Below are positions 7,181-16,301 of a DNA stretch of 64,000 nt, in pieces (position 1 is the stretch's first letter; each line of letters starts with the position of its first letter). This DNA is from Melaminivora jejuensis (GTDB lineage Bacteria; Pseudomonadota; Gammaproteobacteria; Burkholderiales; Burkholderiaceae_C). Both the position numbers and the translations under genes were made by a program. A model generated the notes under the pieces. The model ran no database searches. It was not told where the DNA came from and worked only from the letters and a program-made list of their open reading frames with translations. The DNA lies in the NCBI RefSeq assembly GCF_017811175.1, contig NZ_JACWIJ010000002.1, positions 1,550,001 to 1,614,000 on the forward strand, read 5' to 3'.

Positions 7181-9133
7181 ATGCCCGCCCCCGCAGCCTC
7201 CCCGCCTGAGCAGACCACCTCGCCGGACGCCGGCACCGGCCTCTTTGCGCACACTCCCCCCAGCCCGCAGGCATTGCGCTGGCTGCTGCACGCCGCCCTG
7301 CCCGACAAGAGCCGGCACAAGGCAGCAGGCTGGTGGCAGCAGGTGGACTTCCTGGTCACGCGCAGCCATGTGGACGAGGATGGCGACGCCTTCCACGACG
7401 GCCTGTTTATCAGCGACTGGAAGCAGCACGACTTCTGGCTGGCCCTGCCCGACAGCGCGCCGCCGCCATCCGGGGCCGGCGGCATCAGCCGGGCGCGCAA
7501 TTGGCTGCAGCGCCTGGCGCCAGCGCCGCGCGCCAACGCCTGGGGGCTGCTGTGCCAGTGGCGCAGCTACGACGCAGCCGGCCAGCCCGGCGCCTGGAGC
7601 CGGCTGGAGCCGGAGGCGGACAGCGCTGCCGCTGCCGCCCACGACACGGCCCCGGACGCTGCTGCCCCTGGCACCACCGCTGCCCAGGCCCTACTGCCCC
7701 TGTGGCAGCTCGTGCTGCACTACTGGCGCACTGCCGAACACGAGCGCCGCAGCGGTCGGCTGCTGCGCGCCCGGCTGCACGCCAGCCTGACGCCCGAGCG
7801 CGTCATGGCGCTGGTGCAATTGCCCCTGTTCACCGACCGCCTCAACGACTGGAGCGACCCCGAGCGCGCCGGCCTGTGGCTGGACGACACCTGGGCAGGG
7901 GCGCGCGTGCCCGGCTGGCATGGTGGCCGGCGCCAGGGCGCGGCTCTCAAGCTGAGCTGGCGCAACGGCCAGGAGCGCCCCGGCGACGCCGAGGACGACG
8001 CCCACGCCAGCTACCAGATCGAAGTGCTGGCGGACGACGCACCGCTACCCTCCGGCACAGCCCACCCGCCCGGGCTGGCGCTGAGCTACAGCCAGCGCCA
8101 GAGCCAGGTGCGCACGCCCCTGCCTGCCGATGCCGCGCTGCACCTGCAGCAACTGTGCGCCCTGTTCACCGAGGTCGAGCAGCGCCTGCTGGCCGATCAG
8201 GCCCAGCAGGAGCAGCGCCTGCACGCCGGCCTGGACACGCTGGCGCCCACCCCCCTGGAGCCGGCGCTGCTGCCGCCCCTGCCGCCGCACGCCAGCGATG
8301 CGGAGGTGCTCGGCCCGCAGATCATGGCCTTGTCGCGCGTCTGGCAGGAGGCCGGGCGCAGCTACGCCGCCGCCGTGCGCGCCCGCTGGGCCGGGCAGGC
8401 GGATCGGATTGCGGCGGCAGATGACGCGGCAAGCGATGCAGCAGACGGCGCAGCAGGTGCTGCAGCAGCGGCAGCGCCGCAGCCGCCGCAGCCGCCGGCG
8501 CCACAGGAGCCGCCCGGGCCGCCAGCTCCCGCTGTGCGCGACACCCGCACCCCCTTGCAGGCCGCTTCCGTACTGCGGCTGCGCCGTCGCATCCAGGCGC
8601 TGGGCGACGCCGGCCTGAGCGAACGCCTGCACCAGCGCTTCGTCTTCGCCCCGGCCGCCTATGCCGCCCACGCAGCGCGCCACGGCCTGCGTGTGCAGGC
8701 GCTGCGCTGGCAGGCTGATGGGGCGTTGCTGTGCTGGCTGCAGCCGGACGCATCCCGGCAGTGGCCGCCGTGCTGGCGCATCGCGGCGCAGGGGTTGGAC
8801 ATCGCCCCGGTGGACGAGCCGCCGCCCGCCCCGCCAGCCACCACCCGGGCCACCTGGCACGACGTGGTGCTGCAGGCCGATGCCGGCGGCGACCTGGCGG
8901 GTCACGGCGCCGCTGGGCAGACGCTGTGGCGCCACCACCTGGGGGCAACGCCGACCTGCCTGGCGCTGGCACCGGACGATGGCGGCCTGCTGGCCGTCGG
9001 CACCCAGGCCGGCCATGTCGTCCTGCTGCGCAAGCGCGCCGCCCCGGATGCGCTGGCGCCCGCCACCTCGCGCTATCAGGAGGTGCGCCGCATCCTATTT
9101 TGGGACGATGCCGGCACGGCGCTGGCGTGGTGA
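7181..9133 (+). CDS. Uncharacterised 650-aa protein with Ala/Pro-rich linker
   Basis: No family recognised. The N-terminal ~400 residues are globular and Trp-rich (KAAGWWQQVDFLVTRSHVDE, FISDWKQHDFWLALP, WLDDTWAGARVPGWHGG). A low-complexity Ala/Asp then Pro-rich linker spans roughly residues 405-450. The C-terminal domain holds LRRRIQALGDAGLSERLHQR and, near residues 585-625, ACLA-type strands (CLALAPDDGGLLAVGTQAGH) that resemble a single WD40/beta-propeller blade. There is no signal peptide or membrane segment. The composition matches neighbouring genes, so recent transfer is not evident. No ribosome site is obvious at ATG 7181. Confidence 0.65.
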   Translation: MPAPAASPPEQTTSPDAGTGLFAHTPPSPQALRWLLHAALPDKSRHKAAGWWQQVDFLVTRSHVDEDGDAFHDGLFISDWKQHDFWLALPDSAPPPSGAGGISRARNWLQRLAPAPRANAWGLLCQWRSYDAAGQPGAWSRLEPEADSAAAAAHDTAPDAAAPGTTAAQALLPLWQLVLHYWRTAEHERRSGRLLRARLHASLTPERVMALVQLPLFTDRLNDWSDPERAGLWLDDTWAGARVPGWHGGRRQGAALKLSWRNGQERPGDAEDDAHASYQIEVLADDAPLPSGTAHPPGLALSYSQRQSQVRTPLPADAALHLQQLCALFTEVEQRLLADQAQQEQRLHAGLDTLAPTPLEPALLPPLPPHASDAEVLGPQIMALSRVWQEAGRSYAAAVRARWAGQADRIAAADDAASDAADGAAGAAAAAAPQPPQPPAPQEPPGPPAPAVRDTRTPLQAASVLRLRRRIQALGDAGLSERLHQRFVFAPAAYAAHAARHGLRVQALRWQADGALLCWLQPDASRQWPPCWRIAAQGLDIAPVDEPPPAPPATTRATWHDVVLQADAGGDLAGHGAAGQTLWRHHLGATPTCLALAPDDGGLLAVGTQAGHVVLLRKRAAPDALAPATSRYQEVRRILFWDDAGTALAW

Positions 9134-9234
9134 TCCGCGCGTCCGACGCATAACGCACCACACCCCTGCGCGCGAGCACGCCCTGCGGCCCTGCCCAGGC
9201 TTCGGGGGCACGGCGGCAGCGCCGCGCCCGCGCC

Positions 9235-10185
9235 TCACTCGCCCGTGCGGCGCGCCCGGCGTTCGTCGCGCTTGCGCTGCTCGGCGCGGCGCTCGGCGCG
9301 CTCGGCCTCGCGCTCGTGTGCAGCCGCCAGCCAGGCGGCATATTCGTCCGGCGTCTCCAGCGTCACGCGCCCGATGCTGCCGCTGCGCAGGTCGGTCAGC
9401 ACGATCTCGGCGGCCTTTTGCAGGTTCAGCCGCCCGCCGCTCATGACCGCGCCGCGCTTGCGTGCGATCAAATCCAGCAGCTCATCGTCGTGCAGCGCAG
9501 CGATCTCGGCTTCGGGCCGGGCCAGCTTGTAGCGCGCCACCAGCAAGGCGGCGTAGTGCTGCTTGAGGTAGGCCAGCAGCGCCATGGCCACCTCCTCCTC
9601 GTCATAGGCGTTGCGCCCCACGGCGCCGCTGGCAGCCAGGCGCTCGCCGCTTTCGGGCACGACGATGCGCGGCCACAGCATCCCGGGCGTGTCCCAGAGG
9701 TAGAAGTCATCGTCCAGCACGATGCGCTGCTCCTGCCGGGTGATGCCGGCCTCGTCGCCAGTCCTGGCCTCGCGCCGGGCCGACAGGGTGTTGATCAGCG
9801 TGGACTTGCCGACATTGGGCACGCCCACGATCAGCACGCGCATGGGCCGCGCCATGCCCCGGCGCGTGGGCGCCAATTGCCGGCAGCCCTCGATCAGCCG
9901 GCGCGCCGGGGCCGTGTCCGAAGCGTCGAGCGCAATGGCGCGCGTGCCGGGGCGGGCGTTGTACCAGTCCAGCCAGGCCGGCGTGCGCGCGGCATCGGCC
10001 AGATCCTGCTTGTTGAGCACCTTGAGCGTGGGCCGGCCCTCGGTCAACTCGGCCAGCAGCGGGTTGGCGCTGGAGGCCGGCAGGCGCGCATCCAGCAGCT
10101 CGATCACGACGTCGATGTCCTTGATGCGCTGGCCGATCGCCTTGCGCGTCAGGTGCATGTGACCGGGGAACCACTGGATGGACAT
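9235..10185 (-). CDS. ylqF: Ribosome biogenesis GTPase YlqF/RbgA family
   Basis: A circularly permuted GTPase of 316 aa predicted to act in late ribosome assembly. The start MSIQWFPGHMHLTRK is the family signature. The G4 motif NKQD (in VLNKQDLAD) precedes the G1 loop VGVPNVGKSTLINTL, and G3 is WDTPGM, the permuted G4-G5-G1-G2-G3 order. It has a C-terminal helical domain and a highly charged Glu/Arg tail (REAERAERRAEQRKRDERR) that may bind RNA or ribosome. It is transcribed alone, 68 bp after the calpain-like gene. Confidence 0.9.
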   Translation of the reverse strand: MSIQWFPGHMHLTRKAIGQRIKDIDVVIELLDARLPASSANPLLAELTEGRPTLKVLNKQDLADAARTPAWLDWYNARPGTRAIALDASDTAPARRLIEGCRQLAPTRRGMARPMRVLIVGVPNVGKSTLINTLSARREARTGDEAGITRQEQRIVLDDDFYLWDTPGMLWPRIVVPESGERLAASGAVGRNAYDEEEVAMALLAYLKQHYAALLVARYKLARPEAEIAALHDDELLDLIARKRGAVMSGGRLNLQKAAEIVLTDLRSGSIGRVTLETPDEYAAWLAAAHEREAERAERRAEQRKRDERRARRTGE

Positions 10186-10253
10186 GGGCAGGCTTTCTCA
10201 GACAGGAGCAAAGCCCGCAAGCTTAACTGCCACCTGGGCGACCGCCCGGTTGC

Positions 10254-12248
10254 TCAGAAGTCATACAGCCAGAACGACAGACCTTCGACGCCGACCAGGT
10301 CGGCCATATCGGCGGCAAAGGGGGCGACGTAGTTGGGATTGTCCGGCGTGGTCGAGCCCCAGGGGTTATAGACCGTGACCGTGGTGTTGTGCGCGTCCGC
10401 CGGGTCGGCGTCCATGATGATGTAGGCGTGGCCTTCGGTGAACAGGATGCGCTGGTCGGCATCGTGGGTGTTGGCCGAAGAGCCGACGAACAAGGTGTTG
10501 CCACCGTTGAGGTATCGCGCCAGCACCTGCACATCGCTCAGGCCCTCGGGCAGCAGCTGGACGGTGGTCAAGGGGTTGTGGTTGACCTGGTAGCCGACGT
10601 CCTCGGCGTCGTCGCTGTATGTCCACGAACCCGTGCCCAGGATATAGCTGCCGGCCTCACTGAAGCCGCCCTCAATGGCCCACATGGCGTTCTTGCCGTT
10701 GCTCATGGCCTCGCGGCCCAGGAAGCCCTGCTCGTTCATCTGGGCATAGGCCTTTTCCAGCAGCGGCAGCCACAGCTTGGTGTCCTGCGGAGTCAGCGTG
10801 TTGGCCAGCTTGGAGTACAGCGGCACGTCGTCCTCGGCGCTGGCCACCACCAGCTGGTTGTTCACGGTGACCCAGTGCGTCTGCCCGCGCCCGTCATACA
10901 GGCGCACGCCATAGGTCTGCTGGCCCAGGGCGTTGGCGCCATTGCTGACGAACACCGCCTCGATGGCGCCTGGCTTGGAATGCGCCACCGCCGCCGCCGA
11001 AGCCATCAGGTAGCAGGTACCCGCCGAGCCTTGGTTGACGTCGGTAAATTGCGGCCCGGCGCTGCCGAACAGCGGCGCGTCGAAGACCTTGTACACCCCG
11101 GTGGCGGCGCGCGCCTCGGGGTTGGCGGTGTCGCCCTCGGTCGTGGGGTTGGGCAAGTCCAGGCCCAGCAGCCACTTGCCGCCGAGCTTTTGCAGCTGCT
11201 CGGCGCTCGACTCGGCGTTCAGGCTGCCCAGGGCGCTGGCGCGCGTCTGTCCGCCGGTATAGAAGCTGTTGGCCCGGCTGGTGCTGACCATCTGGTCGAA
11301 CACGAAGCTCAGGTAGTCCGTGCTCTCGGCGTCCTGGCCGAACAGCGCCTGGCCGCGCGCTGCGATGGCGCGCAGGTCGCCCACCAGCGCCGCGCCGACC
11401 TGCTGGCCCGGCGGCACGCTGGCGATGGCGGTGGCCACGATGTTGACCAGGTCGGCATGGCCCAGGCGCTGCCCGTCGGCGGTGAGCTGCTCGACCAGGC
11501 CGCGCACGGCCTCGGTCTGCAGCATGGCCGTCCAGCCCTCGGTCAGCGGCGTGTCGGTGCGGTTGTTCAGATCGACGTTGCGCGCAGCCTCGGCGGCGCG
11601 CACCTGCTCGGGCGTGAGCGCCGTGACCGTGCTGCTGTGCCCGCCGGTGCTGAAGCCCACCTGCACCACGTTGCCCTGGTAGTCCGCCACCCACAGCTGG
11701 TAGCCGTTGCTGGTGGCCAGCACATCGGTGATGTCCAGCGCATCGCCCAGGGTGTCCACGGTGACGGCAGCGCCACCAAAGAACAGCGGCACCAGCGTGC
11801 CCAGGCCGTTGTCGATGCACAGCTGCCCCAGCTCGTTGACGCTGATGTCCAGTTCCTGGCTGTCGGTGTAGAGCACGGTGCCGCCGCCGATGCCGCCATT
11901 GCCGTTCAGGTCGGTGCCCAGGGCGATCTCGGCCTGGATCAGCTCACGGTCGTCCAGCGCGCGCACCTCCAGCACGCTGCCCGCGTGATCCAGGCGGGCG
12001 CTGTAGAACTCGCGCGTGCCGCTGGTCGAGGTGGCATACAGGGTGTAGCCGTCGGCGGTCTTGTCCACCGCCAGGGCCACCACGCCGATGGCATCGCTCA
12101 GGGGCACGCCCTGGTAGGTGATGGCGCGGTACTCGGCGATGGTCTGGCCAAAGTCGCCCACCTTCCAGCTTTCGCGCGCGTCCACGTAGAGGATGGCCTG
12201 GTCGATGTAGCGCGCACGGCCTTCAACGGAGTCGTAGGGGATGGTCAT
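10254..12248 (-). CDS. Calpain-like (family C2) cysteine protease
   Basis: A 664-aa protein with a complete papain/calpain-type active site. Cys412 lies in DVNQGSAGTCYLMASAAA, His607 in FTEGHAYIIMDAD and Asn628 in VYNPWGS. These match the calpain Q..GxCxLxA, HAY and NPWG blocks. The first ~240 residues hold two similar ~70-residue units (about 48-120 and 165-235). Each ends in a DLN motif (TDLNGNGGIG, VDLNNR), and the first could bind Ca2+. Residues 240-385 are a helical linker region. There is no N-terminal signal peptide, so it is cytosolic or uses a non-Sec route. ATG 12248 is preceded by AGGAG at 8 bp. Substrates are unknown. Confidence 0.82.
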   Translation of the reverse strand: MTIPYDSVEGRARYIDQAILYVDARESWKVGDFGQTIAEYRAITYQGVPLSDAIGVVALAVDKTADGYTLYATSTSGTREFYSARLDHAGSVLEVRALDDRELIQAEIALGTDLNGNGGIGGGTVLYTDSQELDISVNELGQLCIDNGLGTLVPLFFGGAAVTVDTLGDALDITDVLATSNGYQLWVADYQGNVVQVGFSTGGHSSTVTALTPEQVRAAEAARNVDLNNRTDTPLTEGWTAMLQTEAVRGLVEQLTADGQRLGHADLVNIVATAIASVPPGQQVGAALVGDLRAIAARGQALFGQDAESTDYLSFVFDQMVSTSRANSFYTGGQTRASALGSLNAESSAEQLQKLGGKWLLGLDLPNPTTEGDTANPEARAATGVYKVFDAPLFGSAGPQFTDVNQGSAGTCYLMASAAAVAHSKPGAIEAVFVSNGANALGQQTYGVRLYDGRGQTHWVTVNNQLVVASAEDDVPLYSKLANTLTPQDTKLWLPLLEKAYAQMNEQGFLGREAMSNGKNAMWAIEGGFSEAGSYILGTGSWTYSDDAEDVGYQVNHNPLTTVQLLPEGLSDVQVLARYLNGGNTLFVGSSANTHDADQRILFTEGHAYIIMDADPADAHNTTVTVYNPWGSTTPDNPNYVAPFAADMADLVGVEGLSFWLYDF

Positions 12249-12450
12249 GAAAAAGCTCCTGCCAACGCAAGAATGGATAAGGGTCTGTCTGGAAAACACC
12301 GATGGGCAGAGCGCCTGCGGATCGGCAAGACGCAGGCAAGGCACTGCCGCACGCATGGGTAACGGCACACCCGCGCCCGGTTCCACGACACAACCTGCTC
12401 AAGCCTTGGACTCAGGGTTTCCCGTATTCCAGCAAAAGCTGCCAGATTCT

Positions 12451-12504
12451 CAAAAAAGATAGCTGTCAGCGCTTACTGGACAAGGGTTTACAGCGTTTTT
12501 GACC
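12451..12504 (+). repeat. AGCGCTTG repeat, copy 3
   Basis: Contains GATAGCTGTCAGCGCTTACT then GGACAAGGGTTT. It lies between the start of the calpain-like gene and the terminator of the SDR gene. Confidence 0.8.
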
Positions 12505-12533
12505 AAAAAAAACGGGCCTTGCAAACGGCCCGT
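12504..12533 (-). terminator. Rho-independent terminator after the SDR gene
   Basis: On the minus strand, ACGGGCC and GGCCCGT (12527-12533 and 12512-12518) form a perfect 7-bp stem. An 8-nt loop separates them and a run of seven or eight T follows. It lies about 30 bp beyond the SDR stop codon. Confidence 0.85.
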
Positions 12534-12561
12534 CCTTGTGTTCTGACTCAACCGCCCGGCA

Positions 12562-13467
12562 TCACTGCCCGCGCAGCGCCGCGCGCAGCTGCTCGCCCAC
12601 CTGGGGCCGCTCGGCAAACGGGTCGGGCGGGTTGGCGCCCTGCACGATGGCGTCCATGCGGCTGCTGACGTTGCCCAGCGCCTGCGGGTGGCTGTAGATG
12701 TAGAACTGGCCTGCCGCCGCCGCGTCGAAGACCTTTTGCGCCACCTCGGCGGCGCTGACGCGGCCACTCTCGACCGCCTTCACGGTCATCGCCGCGTTGA
12801 TGCGCTGGCTGGGTGTCAGCTGCTCATCCGCCATGTCGGCGGGGCGGTTGCGCTCGCTGGCGATGATGCCGGTGGGCACGAAGTAGGGGCACAGCACGCT
12901 GGCGCCCACCTGGGTCGTGACCAGCGACAGGTCGTGGTACAGCGTCTCGCTCAAGCTGACCACGGCGTGCTTGCTGACGTTATAGACGCCCATGTTGGGC
13001 GGGTTGAGCAGGCCGGCCATGCTGGCGGTGTTGACGATGTGGCCGCGCCAGGCCGGATCGGCGCGGGCGGCGTCCAGCATCATGGGCGTGAACAGGCGCA
13101 CACCGTGGATCACGCCCCACAGGTTCACGCCCAGCACCCACTGCCAGTCGCGCACCGAGTTCTCCCAGACCAGCCCGCCCGAGCCGACGCCGGCGTTGTT
13201 GAACACCAGGTGCGGCGCGCCCCAGTGCTGCTGCACGTCGGCTGCCAGCTGCTCCATCTGCTGGGCATCGGACACATCGACGCGCCGCGCCAGCACCTCG
13301 GCGCCCAGGGCCTGCATCTCGGCAGCGGCGGCGTCCAGCGCATCGCGCTGCACATCGACCAGCACCAGCTTCATGCCCCGGCGCGCGCCGATGCGCGCGC
13401 ACTCCAGGCCGAAGCCCGATCCGGCGCCCGTGAGCAGTGCCACCTTGCCTTCGAAGTTCTCGATCAT
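12562..13467 (-). CDS. SDR-family NAD(P)-dependent oxidoreductase
   Basis: A classical short-chain dehydrogenase of 301 aa. VALLTGAGSGFGLECARIGA has the TGxxxGxG cofactor site. VFNNAGVGS is the NNAG motif. HIVNTASMAGLL carries the catalytic Ser, and YNVSKHAVV carries Tyr and Lys. After residue ~240 a tail without standard features ends in SSRMDAIVQGANPPDPFAER, which resembles long-tailed SDRs beside fatty-acid or aromatic genes. It lies 11 bp downstream of the MDR oxidoreductase gene on the same strand, so co-transcription is likely. The substrate is unknown. Confidence 0.8.
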   Translation of the reverse strand: MIENFEGKVALLTGAGSGFGLECARIGARRGMKLVLVDVQRDALDAAAAEMQALGAEVLARRVDVSDAQQMEQLAADVQQHWGAPHLVFNNAGVGSGGLVWENSVRDWQWVLGVNLWGVIHGVRLFTPMMLDAARADPAWRGHIVNTASMAGLLNPPNMGVYNVSKHAVVSLSETLYHDLSLVTTQVGASVLCPYFVPTGIIASERNRPADMADEQLTPSQRINAAMTVKAVESGRVSAAEVAQKVFDAAAAGQFYIYSHPQALGNVSSRMDAIVQGANPPDPFAERPQVGEQLRAALRGQ

Positions 13468-13478
13468 GGCGCCTCCCG

Positions 13479-14494
13479 TCAGACCAGCTTGACCAGCTGC
13501 TTGCCAAAATTCCTGCCGCGCAACATGCCCAGAAAGGCCTCGGGCGCTGCGGCCAGGCCTTCAGCGACGCTCTCGCGCGGACGCAGCTTGCCGGCTGCCA
13601 CCAGGGCGCCCAGCTCGCGCAGCGCCTGCGGCCACAGCTGCATGTGCTCGCTGACGATGAAGCCCTCGACCCGCATACGGTTGATCAGGATCAGCGCCGG
13701 GTTTTGCAGCGGCAGCGGCTGGCCGTCGTAGCCGGCGATCATTCCGCACACGGCCACGCGGGCAAACGCGTTGGAGCGCAGCAGCACGGCGTCCAGGATG
13801 TGGCCGCCGACGTTCTCGAAGTAGCCATCGATGCCGTTCGGGCAGGCGGCCTTCAGGGCGGCGGACATGGATTTCAAGTCCGGGTGCTGGCGGTGGTCGA
13901 TGCACTCGTCAAAACCCAGCTCCTCGGTGGCGTAGCGGCACTTGTCCGGCCCGCCGGCAATGCCGACCACGCGGCAGCCCCGCGCCTTGGCAAGGGCGAC
14001 GAAGGCGCTGCCCACGGCGCCGGTGGCCGCGCTGACCACCACGGTTTGCCCCTCCTTGGGGTCGATGATCTGCGTCAGGCCATACCAGGCGGTGACGCCG
14101 GGCATACCCACGGCGCCCAGGTAGTACGACAGCGGCACGTGCGTGGTGTCCACCTTGCGCAGCATCCCGGGCTGGCCGGCATCGACCACGCTCCACTCCT
14201 GCCAGCCGCCCATGCCGACCACCTGGTCGCCGCTGTGGTAGTCGGGGTGGCGGCTCTCGACCACCTCGCCTACGGTGCCGCCCTGCATGACCTCGCCCAG
14301 CGGCTGGCAGGCGGCGTAGCTCTTGGCGTCGTTCATGCGCCCGCGCATATAGGGATCCAGGCTCAGGTAGTGGTGGCGCACCAGCACCTGGCCCTGCGCC
14401 AGCGCCGGGGTGTCGGTGGTGACCAGCTTGAAGTTGGCCGCCGTGGCCTCGCCCTGGGGCGGTTGTCGAGCAGGATTTGCTGATTGCGTGGCAT
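13479..14494 (-). pseudogene. Zinc-independent MDR NADP oxidoreductase (CurA/LTB4DH-like), apparent frameshift
   Basis: The intact part is a YncB/CurA-type NADP-dependent reductase: LVRHHYLSLDPYMRGRMND, VVVSAATGAVGSAFVALAKA (cofactor site), GIDGYFENVGG. The true N-terminus MPRNQQILLDNRP starts at ATG 14494 behind AAGGAGTGACC, but it is in another frame from the rest. Restoring one base in the four-base G/C run at 14456-14459 would give LLDNRPQGEATAANFKLV, the expected family sequence, and a 338-aa protein. As written, translation from 14494 ends after about 43 residues. An upstream in-frame ATG (14516) has unrelated sequence. This is a real mutation or a sequencing indel. The gene is followed by the SDR gene. 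Confidence 0.75.
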
Positions 14495-14521
14495 GGTCAC
14501 TCCTTGAGTTGCACAATGATA

Positions 14522-14577
14522 TTCAAAATTGATAGCTATCAGCGCTTGCCTGGCAAGGCTTTCCAGCACTTTTGACC
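14522..14577 (+). repeat. AGCGCTTG repeat, copy 4 (near consensus)
   Basis: Contains GATAGCTATCAGCGCTTGCC then TGGCAAGGCTTT. The CCTTGCC/GGCAAGG arms can pair. It lies between the thioesterase and MDR genes. Confidence 0.85.
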
Positions 14578-14613
14578 CATAACCCGGAGGGGAATCCCAG
14601 GTTTCGGGCGGTT

Positions 14614-15078
14614 TCAGTCGGTGGCCGGCTGGGCGCTGGCGTCGGCGCGCGGCACGTAGCGGAAGGTGCCGGTGGACTGGCTGCACAGGCGCCCCTCTTG
14701 GTCGTGGACGGTGGCCTCGGCAAAGGCCGTCGAGCGCGTGCGGTGCAGCAGCCGCCCGCGCGCCACCAGGGCGCCGCGCGAGGGCTGCATGAAGCTGGTC
14801 TTCATCTCGATGGTGACCACGCCCATGTCGGGCGTCACGCTGCGCGCCGCCACGGCCATGGCCACGTCCAGCAGCGTCATGGTGACGCCGCCGTGCGCCA
14901 CGGCAAAGGAGTTGGTGTGGCGCGGCTGCACCTGGTAGCGCAGCTCGGACTCGCCATCGGCCATGTGGTGCAGCGTGACACCCAGCTCGCGGATGAAGGG
15001 GATGTCGGCGCCGAAGTCCAGCACGTCGCGCCCGGGCTGCTGCGACCCTTGCGCCTGCGTCTGCATGTCCATTGCCAT
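14614..15078 (-). CDS. PaaI-type hotdog-fold thioesterase
   Basis: A 154-aa hotdog protein predicted to hydrolyse acyl-CoA or aryl-CoA thioesters. IPFIRELGVTLHHMADGESE leads into AVAHGGVTMTLLDVAMAVAA, the PaaI HGG signature at the start of the central helix. TIEMKTSFMQPSRGALVARG and a C-terminal beta strand follow. Its ATG overlaps the stop of the upstream SDR gene (TGATG), so the two are translationally coupled. The pairing suggests a shared acyl-CoA pathway whose substrate is unknown. Confidence 0.83.
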   Translation of the reverse strand: MAMDMQTQAQGSQQPGRDVLDFGADIPFIRELGVTLHHMADGESELRYQVQPRHTNSFAVAHGGVTMTLLDVAMAVAARSVTPDMGVVTIEMKTSFMQPSRGALVARGRLLHRTRSTAFAEATVHDQEGRLCSQSTGTFRYVPRADASAQPATD

Positions 15079-15866
15079 CAGCCGACCAGCGCGCTCACGC
15101 CGCCGTCCACCGCCAGCCACTGGCCGGTGATGTGCTTGCCGGCGTCGCTGGCGTACAGCAGCGTGATGCCCTTGAGGTCTTCGTCGTCGCCCAGGCGGCG
15201 CAGCGGCGCCTGGAGGGCCATTTTTTCCTCGCCCAGCTGCTCGATCAGCACAGTGGCCATCTTGGTCTTGAAGAAGCCCGGGCAGATGGCGTTGACGGTG
15301 ATGCCGTAGCCGCCCCACTCGCCGGCCAGCGCGCGCGTGAAATTGATGACTGCGCCCTTGGAGGTGTTGTAGGCGATGGTCTTCATCTGCGCCGGGTTGC
15401 CGCCCAGGCCGGCAATGGAGGCAATGTTGATGATGCGCCCGCCCTTGCGCCCGATCATGCTGCCCTTGGCAATCGCCTGCGACAGCAGGAAGTAGCCGCG
15501 CACGTTCAGGTTCATGACCTTGTCCCAGGCGGCGGTGGGGTGGTCTTCGGCCGGTGCGCCCCAGCTGGCGCCGGCGTTGTTGACCAGGATGTCCACGTGG
15601 CCGAGCAGGGCCAGCGTCTCGCGCGCCAGGCGCTGGATGTCGTCCTCGCTGGCGCAGTCGGCGGCGATCCACTGGGCGTCGATGCCAGCGGCCTGCAGTT
15701 CGGCGGCGGCCTCCTGCAAGTCCTGCGCCTTGCGCGAGCTGAGCACGATGCGCGCGCCGGCCTCGCCCAGGGCATGGGCCATCTGCAGGCCCAGGCCGCG
15801 CGAGCCGCCCGTGACCAGGGCAGTCTTGCCGGAAAGATCGAAAAGTTGCTGCACCGTGCGTGCCAT
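15078..15866 (-). CDS. SDR-family oxidoreductase (FabG-like)
   Basis: A 262-aa classical SDR. GKTALVTGGSRGLGLQMAHA is the cofactor site. VDILVNNAGASWG is the NNAG motif, IINIASIAGLGG carries the active-site Ser and YNTSKGAVI carries Tyr/Lys. ICPGFFKTKM and the FabG-like end TGQWLAVDGGVSALVG follow. The start at ATG 15866 has GGAG 9 bp upstream. It is coupled to the PaaI-type thioesterase, so it likely acts on 3-hydroxyacyl-CoA/3-oxoacyl-CoA intermediates (inference). Confidence 0.83.
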   Translation of the reverse strand: MARTVQQLFDLSGKTALVTGGSRGLGLQMAHALGEAGARIVLSSRKAQDLQEAAAELQAAGIDAQWIAADCASEDDIQRLARETLALLGHVDILVNNAGASWGAPAEDHPTAAWDKVMNLNVRGYFLLSQAIAKGSMIGRKGGRIINIASIAGLGGNPAQMKTIAYNTSKGAVINFTRALAGEWGGYGITVNAICPGFFKTKMATVLIEQLGEEKMALQAPLRRLGDDEDLKGITLLYASDAGKHITGQWLAVDGGVSALVG

Positions 15867-16025
15867 GGTGGGGGTCTCCGTAGGGTTGTGAGTGAGGGAA
15901 AACAAGCGGCAATCATTGTGCCGGCCCGGGTACGGGCGCCCCTGTCGCATGGGCGATTGCCCGGCCCGGTGCTCAGGCAGCATCGGCGCATCCCGGCAGG
16001 CACCATCGATGCGGGGGTGAAGAAT

Positions 16026-16081
16026 TATCAAAAATAATAGCTATCAGCGCTTGCCAGACGGGGCTTTCAGGCTGATTTGAT
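16026..16081 (+). repeat. AGCGCTTG repeat, copy 5
   Basis: Contains AATAGCTATCAGCGCTTGCC followed by AGACGGGGCTTTCAGG. The core is intact and the second box diverged. Confidence 0.8.
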
Positions 16082-16165
16082 TGTTAAAACAGAGCGGAAA
16101 CAGGCTGCTTCGGACGGTTTTGGGGCGGCCTGGGGTCTGGAGGCGGGGTTTTGCGGCGTTTTTTT

Positions 16166-16229
16166 GCTGATTTTCAGGTCAAATCGGCTGCAAACCCTTG
16201 CCGGGCAAGCACTGACAGCTATCAAAACA
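16166..16229 (-). repeat. AGCGCTTG repeat, copy 6
   Basis: On the minus strand it reads GATAGCTGTCAGTGCTTGCC then CGGCAAGGGTTTGCAGCC. It faces copy 5 about 85 bp away in inverted orientation. Confidence 0.82.
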
Positions 16230-16301
16230 GGAGTTCTGCGGGGCTGATGCAGGCGGTGTGCTGCCATGCGCTGCGCCCGATGCAGGCGTGCGCTGTCCTG
16301 G

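Noticed and set aside
16026..16229. CRISPR array in the repeat-rich gap
   Set aside because: Only two repeat copies occur, in opposite orientation with unequal spacing, and no cas genes are present.
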